Assembly: GCA_044355095.1 (NCBI GenBank)
Contig: JBIKYT010000005.1
Span: 1-60,250, forward strand
Length of the DNA: 60,250 bases
Direction: 5' to 3'
DNA from: Casp-actino8 sp044355095
GTDB lineage: Bacteria; Actinomycetota; Acidimicrobiia; Acidimicrobiales; Ilumatobacteraceae
Part shown: positions 51,085-60,016 of the stretch, in pieces
Layout of the letters: every line of letters begins with the position of its first letter
Position numbering within the stretch: position 1 is the first letter of the stretch
Made by a program: the position numbers and the translations under genes
Notes under the pieces: model-generated
Database searches by the model: none
Seen by the model: only the letters and a program-made list of their open reading frames with translations
Told to the model about the DNA's origin: nothing

Positions 51085-51876
51085 ATGTCAACTGCCGAAT
51101 CAGCAACAAATAACGCCGCCAATCCTTTGAACGCTTTCCGCCTTGATGGTCGAGTCGCGATCGTGACCGGAGCCTCTTCAGGTCTTGGCGTGCAATTCGC
51201 CCGCACACTTCACGCCGTGGGGGCCACTGTCGTCTTAGCGGCGCGCCGCCTTGATCGCCTTGAAGCATTGGTCAAAGAACTTCCAGGTTCAATCGCGATT
51301 GCCGTCGACCTGAGTTTGGCCGAAGATCGTGAACGGTTGATTGCCGAAACCGTTCGCCGTGTTGGCCCGCCGCGCATTCTGATCAATAATGCTGGAGTCG
51401 GCCACAAAGTTGCTGTCGAAGATGAAGATCTCGATACCTTCCGCACAGCTATGGAAATCAACGTCACGGCAATTTGGCATCTCTCAAAGTTGTGCGCTCC
51501 GTATATGAAAGAAGCGGGCAGCGGAAACATTGTCAATATCGCTTCAATCTTGGGACTTGTAGGTTCGGCGCCAATTAAACAGGCCCATTACTGCGCCTCA
51601 AAAGGTGCGGTCATTAACTTGACTCGCGAACTTGGTATGCAGTGGGCTCGTCGTGGTATTCGAGTGAATGCAATTTGCCCAGGTTGGTTCCCTTCAGAAA
51701 TGACCCAAGGTATGGATGACGAATCAAGCATGAATTTCATGCGCGCAAACTCACCATTACCGCGCATGGGTGAATTGCACGAATTAGATGGCGCACTTCT
51801 TTTGCTCGCGAGCGATGCAGCTTCATTCATGATCGGTCAGCATGTTGTTGTTGACGGTGGTTGGACTGCTCGATGA
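51085..51876 (+). CDS. Short-chain dehydrogenase/reductase
   Basis: A 263-residue SDR with 'TGASSGLGVQFART', 'AARRLDRLE' (NADP-type after the second strand), 'INNAGVGHK', 'NIASILG', 'YCASKGAVINLTRELG' and 'VNAICPGWFPSEMT'. The sequence 'GHKVAVEDEDLDTF' and the rest fit the 3-oxoacyl-ACP reductase-like or gluconate dehydrogenase-like group. Its stop overlaps the DUF952 start by four bases. Divergent from the hydrolase/LLM pair with a 68-base gap that shows no strong palindrome. Confidence 0.87.
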   Translation: MSTAESATNNAANPLNAFRLDGRVAIVTGASSGLGVQFARTLHAVGATVVLAARRLDRLEALVKELPGSIAIAVDLSLAEDRERLIAETVRRVGPPRILINNAGVGHKVAVEDEDLDTFRTAMEINVTAIWHLSKLCAPYMKEAGSGNIVNIASILGLVGSAPIKQAHYCASKGAVINLTRELGMQWARRGIRVNAICPGWFPSEMTQGMDDESSMNFMRANSPLPRMGELHELDGALLLLASDAASFMIGQHVVVDGGWTAR

Positions 51877-52187
51877 TTTTGCATCTCGCTATTCGTGCCG
51901 ATTGGGAACAGGCCAAATTAAGTGGCAACTATCCCTGGTCGACGCGCGGAATCTCGGTCGCGGATGAGGGCTATACCCACTGCAGCTACGAGAGTCAGTG
52001 GAAGGGTGTTCGCGATCGTTTCTATAGCGATCTTGCTGACAGAGATTTAGTACTGCTCGAAATTGATGAAGAGAAATTGACGAGCAAAGTTGTATTCGAG
52101 CAACTGGGCGCAGCACCCGAAGCTTTCCCGCACATCTATGGCTGCATTGATATTGCTGCAGTTGTTAACGAACGGCCGATTGCTTAG
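51873..52187 (+). CDS. DUF952 family protein
   Basis: A 104-residue protein matching the DUF952 pattern: 'ILHLAIRADWEQAK' start, 'GFIHCS'-like 'GYTHCSYESQ', 'LVLLEIDEEKL' and 'FPHIYGCIDIAAV' end. The family has an ADP-ribosyltransferase-like fold but no proven function that I know. It starts at ATG 51873 inside the SDR stop and its last four bases overlap the convergent amidase gene. Probably translated by coupling with the SDR. Confidence 0.85.
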   Translation: MILHLAIRADWEQAKLSGNYPWSTRGISVADEGYTHCSYESQWKGVRDRFYSDLADRDLVLLEIDEEKLTSKVVFEQLGAAPEAFPHIYGCIDIAAVVNERPIA

Positions 52188-53623
52188 AAATCTGGGGTGA
52201 GGTGCGCCCATGGTGCGGCTTGCTCAAGTTGTGAAGCCACGCGAATCAACACATCTTCGCGACCATAAGCGGCGACAAGTTGCATGCCAATGGGTAGCCC
52301 ATCAGCGTTGCGGTGCAGTGGCAAGCTGATAGCGGGTTGGCCGCTGATATTGAATTGTGATGTAAATGAGACCCAGGCACCAGCAGTCATCAGAGGCGTC
52401 ATCGGACGAGCGGGATTGTTTGGCATTGAACCAATCGGAAGTGGTGGTGCGGCGAGGGTCGGCGTCAGCAGTAAATCCCAACCTTGTGTCCACCATGACT
52501 GGATGGCGCGACGGAAAAGGATTGAACTTGCTTGTGCCAACGAGAAGTCAACGCCACTAACACCTTTGGCAAATTCTGCTTGCGCCCAGTTCATCGCTTC
52601 AATGTCATCGGGAGTCATTTCGCGACCGAGCGCATCGCTGAATCGGCGAATAGCGGTACCCATGTTGGTGCTCCACAACATGCTGAAGGCTCGACCTATC
52701 TCATTGTCAGAGAAGATGTCTGGGAAACCAGGTTCAACGTGGTGCCCGAGCGATTCCAACAACTTCGCTGTTTTGTGCACACCCTCAACACAGTCAGCAT
52801 GAACATCGCCACCGCGTGGATTGAAGTCGAGCATGCCGATGCGTAAGCGACCTGGGTCGGCGCCCACTTCGTCAATGAAAGGACGACGAGGAGTTGGCGC
52901 GATAATCACGTCGCCGATTCCGGGTCCGTGAGTTGCATCCAATAATCGAGCTGAGTCACGCACACTGCGACTGACGCAATGCTCTACGCCTAGGTTGCTT
53001 TCATCGCGGGTCGGTCCCATAGAGATTCGACCTTGCGAAACCTTGAGACCAACAAGACCACAACATGCCGCGGGAATTCGGATTGAGCCTCCGCCGTCGC
53101 TGGCATGAGCGATTGGTACGATGCCGGCTGCAACTGCCGATGCCGATCCACCACTTGATCCGCCTGAAGTGCGAGTGAGGTCCCAGGGATTACGTGTTGG
53201 TCCCCATGCTTCTGGTTCGGTGACGGGAACACTTCCGAACTCTGGACTGTTGCCGCGACCGATTGAAATCAACCCAGCGACTTTGTAACGCGCGACGAGT
53301 GTGGTGTCTTCAGTTGAAACGTAGTTAGCAGCTTTGTACGCCTTGCTGCCGTTACTGAGTGGTTTGCCAGCCTCGGCTGCGTAGAGATCTTTCAAAAGGT
53401 ATGGGACACCGCGAAACGGACCGTCGGGAAGAGCATTGCTTGCGGCGAGCTGTCGTGCATCTTCAAACCAGCGATATGTCAAAGCGTTGAGCTTGGAGTC
53501 GTAACGCTCGACACGCTCAATGGCCGCATTGACCATTTCAAGCGGTGAAACTTTGCCGGAGGCGACTAATTCGGATTGAGCGGTGGCATCAAGCCAGCGG
53601 GTGTCATCAGCGAGTGAACTCAT
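52184..53623 (-). CDS. Amidase signature family enzyme
   Basis: A 479-residue amidase with the full Ser-cisSer-Lys triad: K78 ('YLLKDLYAAEAG'), S156 ('RTSGGSSGGS') and S180 ('DGGGSIRIPA'). It hydrolyses a carboxylic amide. The organism's GatA would sit in a gatCAB operon, which is absent here, so this is more likely a catabolic amidase (nylon-oligomer or 6-aminohexanoate type). No signal peptide. It is divergent from the MFS gene at 53663. Confidence 0.9.
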   Translation of the reverse strand: MSSLADDTRWLDATAQSELVASGKVSPLEMVNAAIERVERYDSKLNALTYRWFEDARQLAASNALPDGPFRGVPYLLKDLYAAEAGKPLSNGSKAYKAANYVSTEDTTLVARYKVAGLISIGRGNSPEFGSVPVTEPEAWGPTRNPWDLTRTSGGSSGGSASAVAAGIVPIAHASDGGGSIRIPAACCGLVGLKVSQGRISMGPTRDESNLGVEHCVSRSVRDSARLLDATHGPGIGDVIIAPTPRRPFIDEVGADPGRLRIGMLDFNPRGGDVHADCVEGVHKTAKLLESLGHHVEPGFPDIFSDNEIGRAFSMLWSTNMGTAIRRFSDALGREMTPDDIEAMNWAQAEFAKGVSGVDFSLAQASSILFRRAIQSWWTQGWDLLLTPTLAAPPLPIGSMPNNPARPMTPLMTAGAWVSFTSQFNISGQPAISLPLHRNADGLPIGMQLVAAYGREDVLIRVASQLEQAAPWAHLTPDF

Positions 53624-53662
53624 TATTCAATTGATAGCAGGTTTCGCTAAGGTGAACGGTCT

Positions 53663-54949
53663 GTGTCTGTCCCGAAACCGTTAAATCCAGCCGAGAGCAC
53701 TCGCGATTTGTTGAAGGTGGGGCCAGTTCGAAACCTGTTGGGCTCGAGCGTTTTCACTTCGTCTGGGGTGATGTTGCAGGCAACGGTGCTTGGCAAGCAG
53801 ATTTATGACATCACTGGGCGCGAACTAGATATTGGCCTGCTGGGGCTCGCCGAGTTTCTTCCTGCAGCCTTATTAGTGTTGGTAACTGGCTCAGTCGCTG
53901 ATCGATTTAATCGCAAAATTGTGGGTGGAATAGCGGTCGGTTTTGAGCTCTTGAGTTCGCTTGCATTGGGTATTTACGCTCTCTCAAAACCAACTGCGGT
54001 ATGGCCGTTGTTTGTTATCGCATTTATCTTTGGCTGCGCTCGGGCATTTGCTGCGCCATCAGTCCGATCAATTCCACCGATGGTTGCACCCGATGGGGCG
54101 CTGCCACGAACCATTGCAATGTATTCAGCAACATGGACAACTGCGGCGATCATCGGGCCAGCAACGGGAGGATTTCTCTATGCAGTTGATCCCAGCTTGG
54201 CCTATTTCGTTTCAGCCGCATTGATCGGAATCGGTGTGTCATTTTTGCTGTCGATCAAGTTTGTTCGTCCGCAGACACGACAAGCGTTGAAAGATAAGGC
54301 CGAGAAAGTTTCGTTGTATACGGCGCTTGAAGGTTTACGATTCATCCGACGCACCCCGATTTTGCTGGCGGCGATTTCGTTAGATCTTTTTGCGGTGCTA
54401 TTTGGTGGTGCGGTAGCTCTGTTGCCGGCTATCGCTGAGGACCAGTTGCAAGTGGGCGATGTTGCGTACGGCTGGTTACGCGCGGCACCGGGCATCGGTG
54501 CCGCGGTAATGGCAGTCTTCATGGCATCACGCCCAGTTACGCGCAACGTCGGACGAACACTTTTGATCGTGGTTGGATTGTTTGGCGCAGCAACAGTTGC
54601 TTTGGGATTAACGACGTCGTACATCGTTGCTTTTATGGCACTTGTTCTTTTGTCTGGCTCAGACATGGTCAGCGTGTATATACGTGGAACGTTGGTTCCG
54701 CTGGTGACTCCAGATGACAAACGCGGACGCGTCATGGCTGTTGAGAACGTATTCATTGGAGCGAGCAATGAACTTGGCGCATTCGAAAGTGGAGTAGCGG
54801 CTCAAGCATTTGGTACAAAGGCCGCAGTGGTGGGAGGTGGTGTCGCGACACTTGGAGTCGTGGCTTTATTCTCAGTGTTTTTCCCGACCCTTCGTCGAGT
54901 GGATCGTTTTGAAGACCTTGAAGGTCACGGAGAAGAAGTTACGCGGTAA
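53663..54949 (+). CDS. MFS transporter (MFS_3/EntS-like)
   Basis: A 428-residue membrane protein with about 12 helices; 'GSVADRFNRKIVGG' is the loop 2-3 motif and 'SGSDMVSVYIRGTLVPLVTP' with 'DDKRGRVMAVENVFIG' the mid-protein signature. It belongs to the same MFS_3 group as the transporter at 39629. GTG 53663 is the first in-frame start after the divergent amidase. Drug or metabolite efflux is likely; the substrate is unknown. Confidence 0.86.
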   Translation: MSVPKPLNPAESTRDLLKVGPVRNLLGSSVFTSSGVMLQATVLGKQIYDITGRELDIGLLGLAEFLPAALLVLVTGSVADRFNRKIVGGIAVGFELLSSLALGIYALSKPTAVWPLFVIAFIFGCARAFAAPSVRSIPPMVAPDGALPRTIAMYSATWTTAAIIGPATGGFLYAVDPSLAYFVSAALIGIGVSFLLSIKFVRPQTRQALKDKAEKVSLYTALEGLRFIRRTPILLAAISLDLFAVLFGGAVALLPAIAEDQLQVGDVAYGWLRAAPGIGAAVMAVFMASRPVTRNVGRTLLIVVGLFGAATVALGLTTSYIVAFMALVLLSGSDMVSVYIRGTLVPLVTPDDKRGRVMAVENVFIGASNELGAFESGVAAQAFGTKAAVVGGGVATLGVVALFSVFFPTLRRVDRFEDLEGHGEEVTR

Positions 54950-55001
54950 GCACTAGCCAATTCGGGTCCTTTGAGTTCTACGCGGGTATTATTCGTTCAT
55001 T

Positions 55002-55409
55002 ATGAAAAGCCTTCGGTTAACCAATCTTTTCAAAGAATTTCGTGACTTCATCAATAAGGGCAACCTGCTCGCTATCGCAGTTGGTTTTGTCATCGGTGGA
55101 GCATTTTCTGGACTTGTGAAGTCATTGGTTGAAGAAGTCGTGATGCCCATTGTGGCGATTCCATTTGGAACGCCGAATTTTGACAAAGCACTCATATTGC
55201 ACATCAATGACGCCGAAATTCGTTTTGGTGCGTTCCTGACAGTGGTGGTGACCTTTCTGTCGATTTCGTTCGTGCTGTTCTTGTTACTCAAGGCATACAA
55301 CAAGGCCACGGGGACCGAGGCCGTTGCTCCGCCAACACCGGACATTGTTCTCTTGACCTCAATTCGTGATGAACTGAAAACGATTCGTGAACAGGGTCCG
55401 AATCAATGA
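55002..55409 (+). CDS. mscL: Large-conductance mechanosensitive channel
   Basis: A 135-residue pentameric channel that opens under membrane tension to release solutes during osmotic downshock. 'FKEFRDFINKGNLLAIAVGFVIG' (in two parts) forms the N-terminal helix and TM1 with the pore-lining Gly/Ala pattern, then a periplasmic loop, TM2 ('FLTVVVTFLSISFVLFLLL') and a C-terminal bundle helix. The stop overlaps the next gene's ATG by four bases. Confidence 0.95.
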   Translation: MKSLRLTNLFKEFRDFINKGNLLAIAVGFVIGGAFSGLVKSLVEEVVMPIVAIPFGTPNFDKALILHINDAEIRFGAFLTVVVTFLSISFVLFLLLKAYNKATGTEAVAPPTPDIVLLTSIRDELKTIREQGPNQ

Positions 55410-56434
55410 AATCGCTCAGCCAAAACTTCGGCCGCATGGCGGTTATCGCGGTGCTGCTTGCATCAGTAGCGGCTTGCGGTTCATCAATTTCTGATGGGGC
55501 AACAACAACGGCGGTTGCTGGAACAGTTGCTGGCATTGGCAATCTTCCCGAACAGGGATCAGTGACTTCAATTGCGCAAAATCCAGAAAATACAGCGCCA
55601 GTTGAAAGTCGGCTGATCACGGTAGGCGAACTTTCGGACGGACCTCGACTTTTGATGATTGGTGATTCGATACTTGCCGGGGTGTCGCGCCGCTATAGCA
55701 ATTTGGCGTGTGATCGTTTGGTTCCCATGGGCTGGCAAGTTGCTGTTGAAGCAGAGCGAGGACGTTTCATCGACCTGGGCCTGCGCATCGTGAATAAGAA
55801 ACTGCCACAGGGTTTTGATGCGGCGGTTCTTTTCCTCGGCACCAACTATGGCAAGAAGCAAGATGTCTATCAGGAATACCTAGACAAGATTCTTGATGAG
55901 TTAGCGCCACGACCTGTGATCATTCTCACTGCAACCGAATATAAGCCGTTCATGCAAGAAGTGAATGCGGTCATTGAAGAAGAAGTTCGTACACGTGACA
56001 ATTTGTGGCTCGTGGATTGGCGTGAAATTTCAAAGACTCCCGGAGTGTTGTGGAAAGACGGGATTCACCCAGTAGACGCAGGCAACGTTCTGTTAATGGA
56101 TTCAATTATCAGTGTGTTGGGCAATGCTCCTGGCGGAGAACCTGGCGAATGTCTCAAAGTTGAATTCAAAGATGATGCACCACTTTCAAATTTGCCAACG
56201 ATCGTGCCGGGTGTTGAGACAACCGTCGCCACTGAAACCACATCAACTTTGGCCAATACATCGACAACGGTGCCAACGAGTTCGACTGTTGTCAGTGCCA
56301 CCACGACTACGGCACCGCTCACAACATCTGCGCCGACCACCACTACGGCACCGCTCGCAACATCTGCGCCTGCCACCACTACGGCACCGCTCATAACATC
56401 TGCGCCGACCACCACTTCTCCGCCAAGCCCGTAA
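55406..56434 (+). CDS. SGNH-hydrolase-like lipoprotein with Thr/Pro-rich tail
   Basis: A 342-residue exported lipoprotein. The signal peptide ends in lipobox 'SVAAC'. The SGNH core shows 'LMIGDSILAG' (block I Ser), 'LFLGTNYGKK' (block III Asn) and 'WKDGIHPVDAG' (Asp/His). Such domains remove or transfer acyl groups on polysaccharides. After residue about 270 comes a low-complexity Thr/Ala/Pro tail with three 12-residue repeats, likely a wall-spanning or glycosylated stalk. The placement of a stalk after the enzyme domain on an N-terminally anchored protein is unusual. Confidence 0.82.
   Translation: MKSLSQNFGRMAVIAVLLASVAACGSSISDGATTTAVAGTVAGIGNLPEQGSVTSIAQNPENTAPVESRLITVGELSDGPRLLMIGDSILAGVSRRYSNLACDRLVPMGWQVAVEAERGRFIDLGLRIVNKKLPQGFDAAVLFLGTNYGKKQDVYQEYLDKILDELAPRPVIILTATEYKPFMQEVNAVIEEEVRTRDNLWLVDWREISKTPGVLWKDGIHPVDAGNVLLMDSIISVLGNAPGGEPGECLKVEFKDDAPLSNLPTIVPGVETTVATETTSTLANTSTTVPTSSTVVSATTTTAPLTTSAPTTTTAPLATSAPATTTAPLITSAPTTTSPPSP
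56300..56431 (+). repeat. 36-bp coding tandem repeat (three copies plus a partial)
   Basis: Units at 56300-56335, 56336-56371 and 56372-56407 each read ACCAC.ACTACGGCACC then GCTC..AACATCTGCGCC, with a decayed partial unit to 56431. They encode TTTTAPLxTSAP at the end of the SGNH lipoprotein. Copy number may vary between strains. Confidence 0.85.
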
Positions 56435-56504
56435 TGAGCAAGATAAAACTCGGATACCTGTCACGGTGGTTGCGCATAGCGTTTTGAACCAACACACTTG
56501 AGGG

Positions 56505-58121
56505 GTGCTCCAAGTCCAATCGCTTTCGGTCGAGATTGGTGGTCGTCTCGTTGTCGAGAACGCCACGTTCACCGTCATGCCCAAGGACAAAGTTGGACTC
56601 GTTGGCCGTAACGGAGCGGGAAAGACGACTCTCTTCAAAGTTCTTGGCGGCGAGGCTGAACCTATTGCCGGCAAGATTATGCGCAAAGGTGGGTTTGGCT
56701 ATCTGCCCCAAGATCCGCGCATTGCCGGCATTTACGACGGACGCACTGCGATTTCTCATATTCTGTCGGGCCGCAACATCGATGATGATTTGATGCGGCT
56801 TGAAAAGTTGCGTATCGCGATGGAAGAAGATGCGAGCGAACGAAATGTCTCGCGCTATAGCAAGGCCGAAGAAGAATTCTCTATGAAGGGTGGCTACGCT
56901 GCCGAGAGTGAAGCTCGCAGTATTGCTGCTGGTCTCGGTATGAGTGGTACTCGTCTTGATCTTCCCGTTGGAGTTTTGTCGGGTGGTGAACGTCGTCGTG
57001 TTGAACTCTCCCGTATTTTGTTTGCCGGAAGCGATGCACTTTTGCTTGACGAACCCACTAACCACTTAGACATCGATGCGAAGACGTGGTTGTTGGGTTT
57101 CCTTCGCCAATATCGTGGCGCTCTTTTAGTAATCAGTCACGACCTTGATTTGCTTGATGAGGCAATTACTCGTGTTCTGCACTTAGACCGCGATGCCGAA
57201 GATGCGACGGGTCATGTCATTGAATACAAAGGCACGTATAGCCAGTACCGGCGTTCGCGTGCCGAAGATGAAGAGCGCATGATTAAGAAGGCTGCGTTGC
57301 AAGCCAAAGAAATCAACCGACTTCAAACTGTCGTTGATCGCTTTGGTGCGAAAGCAACGAAGGCCGCGATGGCGCACAGCATTGAAAAGCGTATTGATCG
57401 TTTGCAGGGCGAAAAAGTCGTTGCCCCGACGGGTGGCCGCGTCTTGCAAGTGAAGTTTCCCGATCCGCCTCCTTGTGGCGTCACGGTTATTGAGACGAAG
57501 CATTTGTGTAAGGGCTATGGCGGTCCTCCCGTTTTTGAAGATGTCACCTTCGACCTTGGTCGGGGTGAGCGTTTGTTAGTGCTTGGTTTGAACGGTGCTG
57601 GAAAGACCAGTTTGCTGCGAATTCTTGCGGGCGAAACAAAAGCCGATCTCGGTGATTTTTCATTCGGTCATCAAGTGAATTGCGGTTACTACGCGCAAGA
57701 GCATGACAACCTCAACACTGATGCAACTCTTTTGGAGAACATTCGTCGTGAGGTGCCAGCCGGGGTGTCACTCACCGAAACTCAATTGCGGGCTTTACTC
57801 GGAATGTTCGGTTTGTCTGGCGACAAGGTGAACCAGAAATCTGGAACTTTGTCTGGTGGAGAAAAAACGAAATTGGCGTTAGCGATGTTGATGGTGGGCC
57901 GAAACAACTTGTTGCTGCTTGACGAACCGACCAACAACCTTGACCCGTCCAGCCGTGAAGCAGTGGCGAACGCGCTTTCGGGCTGGAAGGGCGCGATTAT
58001 TTTCGTCAGCCACGACACCGAATTTGTTGAGCATCTCAAACCGACCAAGGTATTGCTCATGCCCGACGGTCAGGTTGACTACTTCAGCCATGACTGGCTC
58101 GAACTCGTCAGCCTCGCTTAA
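56505..58121 (+). CDS. ABC-F family ATPase
   Basis: A 538-residue soluble protein with two ABC domains and no membrane part. Walker A motifs are 'GRNGAGKTTLF' and 'GLNGAGKTSLL', signatures 'LSGGERRRVELSRIL' and 'LSGGEKTKLALAML'. The charged linker between domains ('AEDEERMIKKAALQAKEINR') is the ribosome-contacting P-site tether. ABC-F proteins act on translating ribosomes. The GTG start is placed directly after GAGGGG, a rather short spacing. Closest to the actinobacterial Uup/EttA-like housekeeping group rather than to resistance factors. Confidence 0.92.
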   Translation: MLQVQSLSVEIGGRLVVENATFTVMPKDKVGLVGRNGAGKTTLFKVLGGEAEPIAGKIMRKGGFGYLPQDPRIAGIYDGRTAISHILSGRNIDDDLMRLEKLRIAMEEDASERNVSRYSKAEEEFSMKGGYAAESEARSIAAGLGMSGTRLDLPVGVLSGGERRRVELSRILFAGSDALLLDEPTNHLDIDAKTWLLGFLRQYRGALLVISHDLDLLDEAITRVLHLDRDAEDATGHVIEYKGTYSQYRRSRAEDEERMIKKAALQAKEINRLQTVVDRFGAKATKAAMAHSIEKRIDRLQGEKVVAPTGGRVLQVKFPDPPPCGVTVIETKHLCKGYGGPPVFEDVTFDLGRGERLLVLGLNGAGKTSLLRILAGETKADLGDFSFGHQVNCGYYAQEHDNLNTDATLLENIRREVPAGVSLTETQLRALLGMFGLSGDKVNQKSGTLSGGEKTKLALAMLMVGRNNLLLLDEPTNNLDPSSREAVANALSGWKGAIIFVSHDTEFVEHLKPTKVLLMPDGQVDYFSHDWLELVSLA

Positions 58122-58165
58122 TCCTCAGTACTTCTGTCGCTACGTTTTGAGGTTATGGTTAGCCC

Positions 58166-59074
58166 ATGCGCATAGGAATTTTTGGTGGAGCTTCAAACGA
58201 CGGAACAATTGATGCCATGGTGGCTGAGGCACGCAGAGCCGAAGCTGATGGTTTTGCGAGCTATTGGGCTCCGCAAATTTTTGGTCACGATGCACTGACT
58301 GCTTTGGCGGTCATTGGTCGCGAAGTGCCGCGAATTGAACTCGGCACAAGTGTGGTGCCGACGTATCCACGTCACCCGATGATGATGGCTCAACAAGCAT
58401 TAACCGTGAACGCTGCTGCGGGCGGACGCTTGTGTTTGGGTATCGGTCTCAGCCATCAGATCGTTGTTGAGTCAATGTGGGGAATGAGCTTTGATAAGCC
58501 AGTGCGTCATATGCGCGAGTACCTCGAAGTGATGATGCCGTTGCTTGAAGGTAAGCCGGTGTCGCACGCAGGCGAAGCCTTCAATGTGAATGGTGGAGTC
58601 AGCGTGCCTGGCGGAACTCGCCCCAACGTAGTGATCGCTGCCCTCGGAGAGCAGATGCTCAAGGTGACCGCTGCGCTTGCTGACGGAACACTTACTTGGT
58701 GCACCGGCCCGCAAACTTTGGCCAACCACACCATTCCTACGTTGAAGGCTGCTGCTGATAAAGCAGGTCGTGATTCAACTCGCGTGATCGCTGCTTTGCC
58801 AGTGTGTGTCACGAGCGATCGTGAAGCTGCTTTGCAACGTGCGGCGCAAGTATTCGTGGTGTATGGACAATTGCCCAGCTATCGCGCGATGCTCGATAAA
58901 GAAGGTGCGGCTGGCCCGGCCGATATCGCAATTATTGGAAGTGCTTCCGAAGTTGCGGATCGCATCATGGCGTTGGCCGAAATTGGAGTGACCGATTTTG
59001 CGGCTGTTGAATTTGGTGCGACACCAGACGAAGTTGCTGAAACTCGTGCAATGGTGAAATCACTTTTGAAGTAG
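58166..59074 (+). CDS. LLM-class F420-dependent oxidoreductase
   Basis: A 302-residue TIM-barrel enzyme. 'GFASYWAPQIFGHDALTAL', 'IELGTSVVPTYPRHPMMMAQ' and 'RLCLGIGLSHQIVVESMWG' fit the mycobacterial F420-dependent MSMEG_2906-like subgroup. It would use F420H2 for a reduction; substrate unknown. It is upstream of a crotonase with 42 bases between, so both could be used on an acyl-CoA substrate. Confidence 0.87.
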   Translation: MRIGIFGGASNDGTIDAMVAEARRAEADGFASYWAPQIFGHDALTALAVIGREVPRIELGTSVVPTYPRHPMMMAQQALTVNAAAGGRLCLGIGLSHQIVVESMWGMSFDKPVRHMREYLEVMMPLLEGKPVSHAGEAFNVNGGVSVPGGTRPNVVIAALGEQMLKVTAALADGTLTWCTGPQTLANHTIPTLKAAADKAGRDSTRVIAALPVCVTSDREAALQRAAQVFVVYGQLPSYRAMLDKEGAAGPADIAIIGSASEVADRIMALAEIGVTDFAAVEFGATPDEVAETRAMVKSLLK

Positions 59075-59116
59075 TCGCACTACAAATCAGGCAATATCTA
59101 TTGATGGGGGAAATCA

Positions 59117-59938
59117 ATGGGAACAGGACTTTCTGTCACGAAAGCTGATGGCATTGCGCGCATTGTGTTGAATAGTCCGCCGATCAATCTGTTCACTTTT
59201 GATTTCTTTCTTGAAACCATGCAAGTGATTAGCGATCTTGCCGTTGATGATGAAATACGAGTTGTTCTTTTCTCGTCGGCGAATCCAGAATTTTTCATTG
59301 CTCACTTTGACGTTGAAGCTATTTTGAAATTCCCAACCGATAATCCGCCTGCGACTGAATTGAATGCGTATCACGTGATGTGCGAAACCTTGCGAACAAT
59401 GCCCAAGGCAACGATTGCGGTGATCGAAGGTCGCGTGGGTGGCGGAGGAAGTGAATTGGCATTGAGTTGCGATATGCGCTTTGCGGTGTTGCCACATGGT
59501 GATCATCCAGGTGCAGTGTTTAACCAACCCGAAGTTGGACTTGGAATTATTCCGGGTGGAAGTGGAACACAACGTTTGGCTCGATTGATGGGTCGTTCAC
59601 GTGCACTCGAAGTCGTGTTGGGTTGTGATGACTTTGATGCAGTTGAGGCCGAACGATATGGGTGGGTGAATCGTTCGTTGCCGAAGGACGAGTTATGGCC
59701 GTTCGTTGAAAGGTTGGCGCGACGGATTGCGTCATTCCCCGCTCATGCGATTGCGGCAGGTAAAGCGTCGGTGATTCGTGCCGAGAAGGAAGTGAAGCAA
59801 GATTTGTTGGCTGAAGGTAATGCGTTCAGTGCGACAGTGGGTGGGCCTGGAGCACGTGAGGCGATGGAGAAGTTCTTGCGTGATGGCGGTCAGACTCGCG
59901 AAGGCGAACTTCGCCTCTCCACCCTCCTTGACCCGTAG
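59117..59938 (+). CDS. Enoyl-CoA hydratase/isomerase family protein
   Basis: A 273-residue crotonase. 'GRVGGGGSELALSCDMRFA' forms the oxyanion hole with the first Glu, and 'NQPEVGLGIIPGGSGTQRL' supplies the second Glu. Residues 'FSSANPEFFIAHFDVEAI' replace the usual AG(A/G)DI loop. Start at ATG 59117, with TGGGGGAAA upstream. It is not a close match to EchA19 or EchA20 in this window. The 49-bp palindrome copy 2 follows its stop by 13 bases. Confidence 0.87.
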   Translation: MGTGLSVTKADGIARIVLNSPPINLFTFDFFLETMQVISDLAVDDEIRVVLFSSANPEFFIAHFDVEAILKFPTDNPPATELNAYHVMCETLRTMPKATIAVIEGRVGGGGSELALSCDMRFAVLPHGDHPGAVFNQPEVGLGIIPGGSGTQRLARLMGRSRALEVVLGCDDFDAVEAERYGWVNRSLPKDELWPFVERLARRIASFPAHAIAAGKASVIRAEKEVKQDLLAEGNAFSATVGGPGAREAMEKFLRDGGQTREGELRLSTLLDP

Positions 59939-59951
59939 TGCTCATTTTCCG

Positions 59952-60000
59952 CCACTTTGGAAGATAGTTACCGCCTAGCGGCAGCCATATTCCAAAGTGG
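59952..60000. repeat. 49-bp mosaic palindrome, copy 2 (junction hairpin)
   Basis: The arms CCACTTTGGAA/TTCCAAAGTGG and the centre CCGCCTAGCGG are identical to copy 1 (18042-18090). The two 8-base spacers, GATAGTTA and CAGCCATA, are the reverse complements of copy 1's opposite spacers (one mismatch). Like copy 1 it lies between convergent genes. Confidence 0.8.
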
Positions 60001-60016
60001 GTGAAATGGGACAGTT

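Noticed and set aside
56300..56431. Short regular repeats considered as a CRISPR array
   Set aside because: The 36-bp units are contiguous without spacers and translate into a Thr/Pro-rich tail in frame.
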